A stretch of 64,000 nt of DNA from an uncultured Kiloniellaceae bacterium (GTDB lineage: Bacteria > Pseudomonadota > Alphaproteobacteria > Kiloniellales > Kiloniellaceae): contig CANMQP010000007.1 in assembly GCA_947500035.1 (NCBI GenBank), forward strand, positions 186,001-250,000, given 5' to 3'. Below the pieces are notes generated by a model. The model had not been told where the DNA came from. It saw only the letters and a program-made list of their open reading frames with translations, and did no database searches. This document shows positions 63,585 to 64,000 of this stretch, piece by piece (position 1 is the first letter of the stretch; each line of letters opens with the position of its first letter). The translations under genes were made by a program, and so were the position numbers.

Positions 63585-63906
63585 GAATTTGCTCCCGGTT
63601 GAACACACCAACTTCTATCTAGAAGTTGACGAAGCCCGGAAACTCGGGGGTTTCGAGCACAGCTTTTGATAGAACAGGGGGCAGTCAGGCCCGCAAAGCC
63701 CGTTGACCTCGAAGCGATTTTCCTATTTCATCAATTAATAGATATTTATTGATAAGTTTTTCTCTTTAAAAGTGCTTCGTCAGTTTACAAAATCAAGTGC
63801 TATAGGAGCATTTAACACGCTCGAAAAACGCGTATTTTCAGTATCTTAATGCGAAACAAGGAGAGCTTATAGAGTACAACACCAAACAAGTTGCCGCATG
63901 CGAACT
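63585..63906. other. AT-rich gap before the right-end gene
   Basis: About 320 bases, strongly AT-rich from 63720 to 63860. It must carry divergent promoters for the PEP-CTERM gene and the recombinase-like gene. I see no gene, repeat or clear promoter pair in it. Confidence 0.4.
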
Positions 63907-64000
63907 ATGTCAAAACCCGCTTTAAGAAACCCCTTCCGACCTGCGCCTGGCTCATCTATTACCGTTGAGCCTATTCGCAACCTGCGCGCGATCATAGCTA
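63907..64000 (+). CDS. probable tyrosine recombinase, N-terminal fragment
   Basis: The 31 residues in the window read MSKPALRNPFRPAPGSS then EPIRNLRAIIA. This resembles the start of a group of short tyrosine-type recombinases with an F-x-P-x-x-G-S and PIR-x-L-R-x-I pattern. The gene runs off the right edge, so the catalytic residues are not visible. An in-frame ATG at 63898 is an alternative start; neither has a clear ribosome site. Position at the accessory region edge suits an integrase. Confidence 0.5.
   Translation, partial: MSKPALRNPFRPAPGSSITVEPIRNLRAIIA

Overview
The window reads as alphaproteobacterial chromosome, probably of the Rhodospirillales/Kiloniellales type. Evidence is a roughly 60% GC backbone, the rsmE-ubiA and speE-speD neighbourhoods, a DUF4170 gene, a lipid A cluster, and a lspA-DUF3035 lipoprotein-paired M16 peptidases-mutL block. 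The taxon is inferred from gene content only.

Positions 1 to about 40,740 are core chromosome. They hold ubiquinone genes (ubiA, ubiD), polyamine synthesis (speD, speE), an SPFH/NfeD membrane pair, leuA behind a structured leader, pmbA, a lipid A block (MsbA-like exporter, DUF374 acyltransferase, lpxK, lpxL-like), xseA, purD behind a 264-bp inverted-repeat element, tadA, an ArsR regulator with a visible promoter and operator, RNA-modification genes (RluB-like, rsmD), mutL, two M16 peptidases, lspA, ileS, ribF, and a PmtA-like phospholipid methyltransferase.

From about 41 kb to the right edge the content is accessory. It begins with a small-ORF/MobC/relaxase operon joined by TAATG overlaps and the antirestriction protein ArdA. 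An XRE-type regulator and a NADAR protein follow. Next is a compact five-gene minus-strand operon (45,853-52,867): a phosphoribosyltransferase-like protein, an ORC/CDC6-like AAA ATPase, an unknown protein, a SIS-HAD fusion and a PfkB kinase. The domain set resembles predicted nucleotide-centred conflict systems. After a divergent spacer with a decayed gene comes a plus-strand operon (53,695-60,250) with a strong promoter: a membrane-anchored protein, a large exported subtilase-like protein with an altered oxyanion residue, an exported trypsin-fold protease, a 62-residue cysteine-rich exported peptide, and a family 3 solute-binding protein. The last four are joined by ATGA overlaps. This looks like an envelope proteolysis/peptide system that I do not recognise as described.

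The right end has small unknown genes, a frameshifted gene with its own terminator, a secreted protein, a PEP-CTERM protein, and the start of a probable tyrosine recombinase running off the edge. Mobilisation genes on the left, a recombinase on the right and defence-type cargo between suggest an integrated mobilisable element or genomic island. Its ends and attachment sites are not visible. I found no tRNA, rRNA or CRISPR array.
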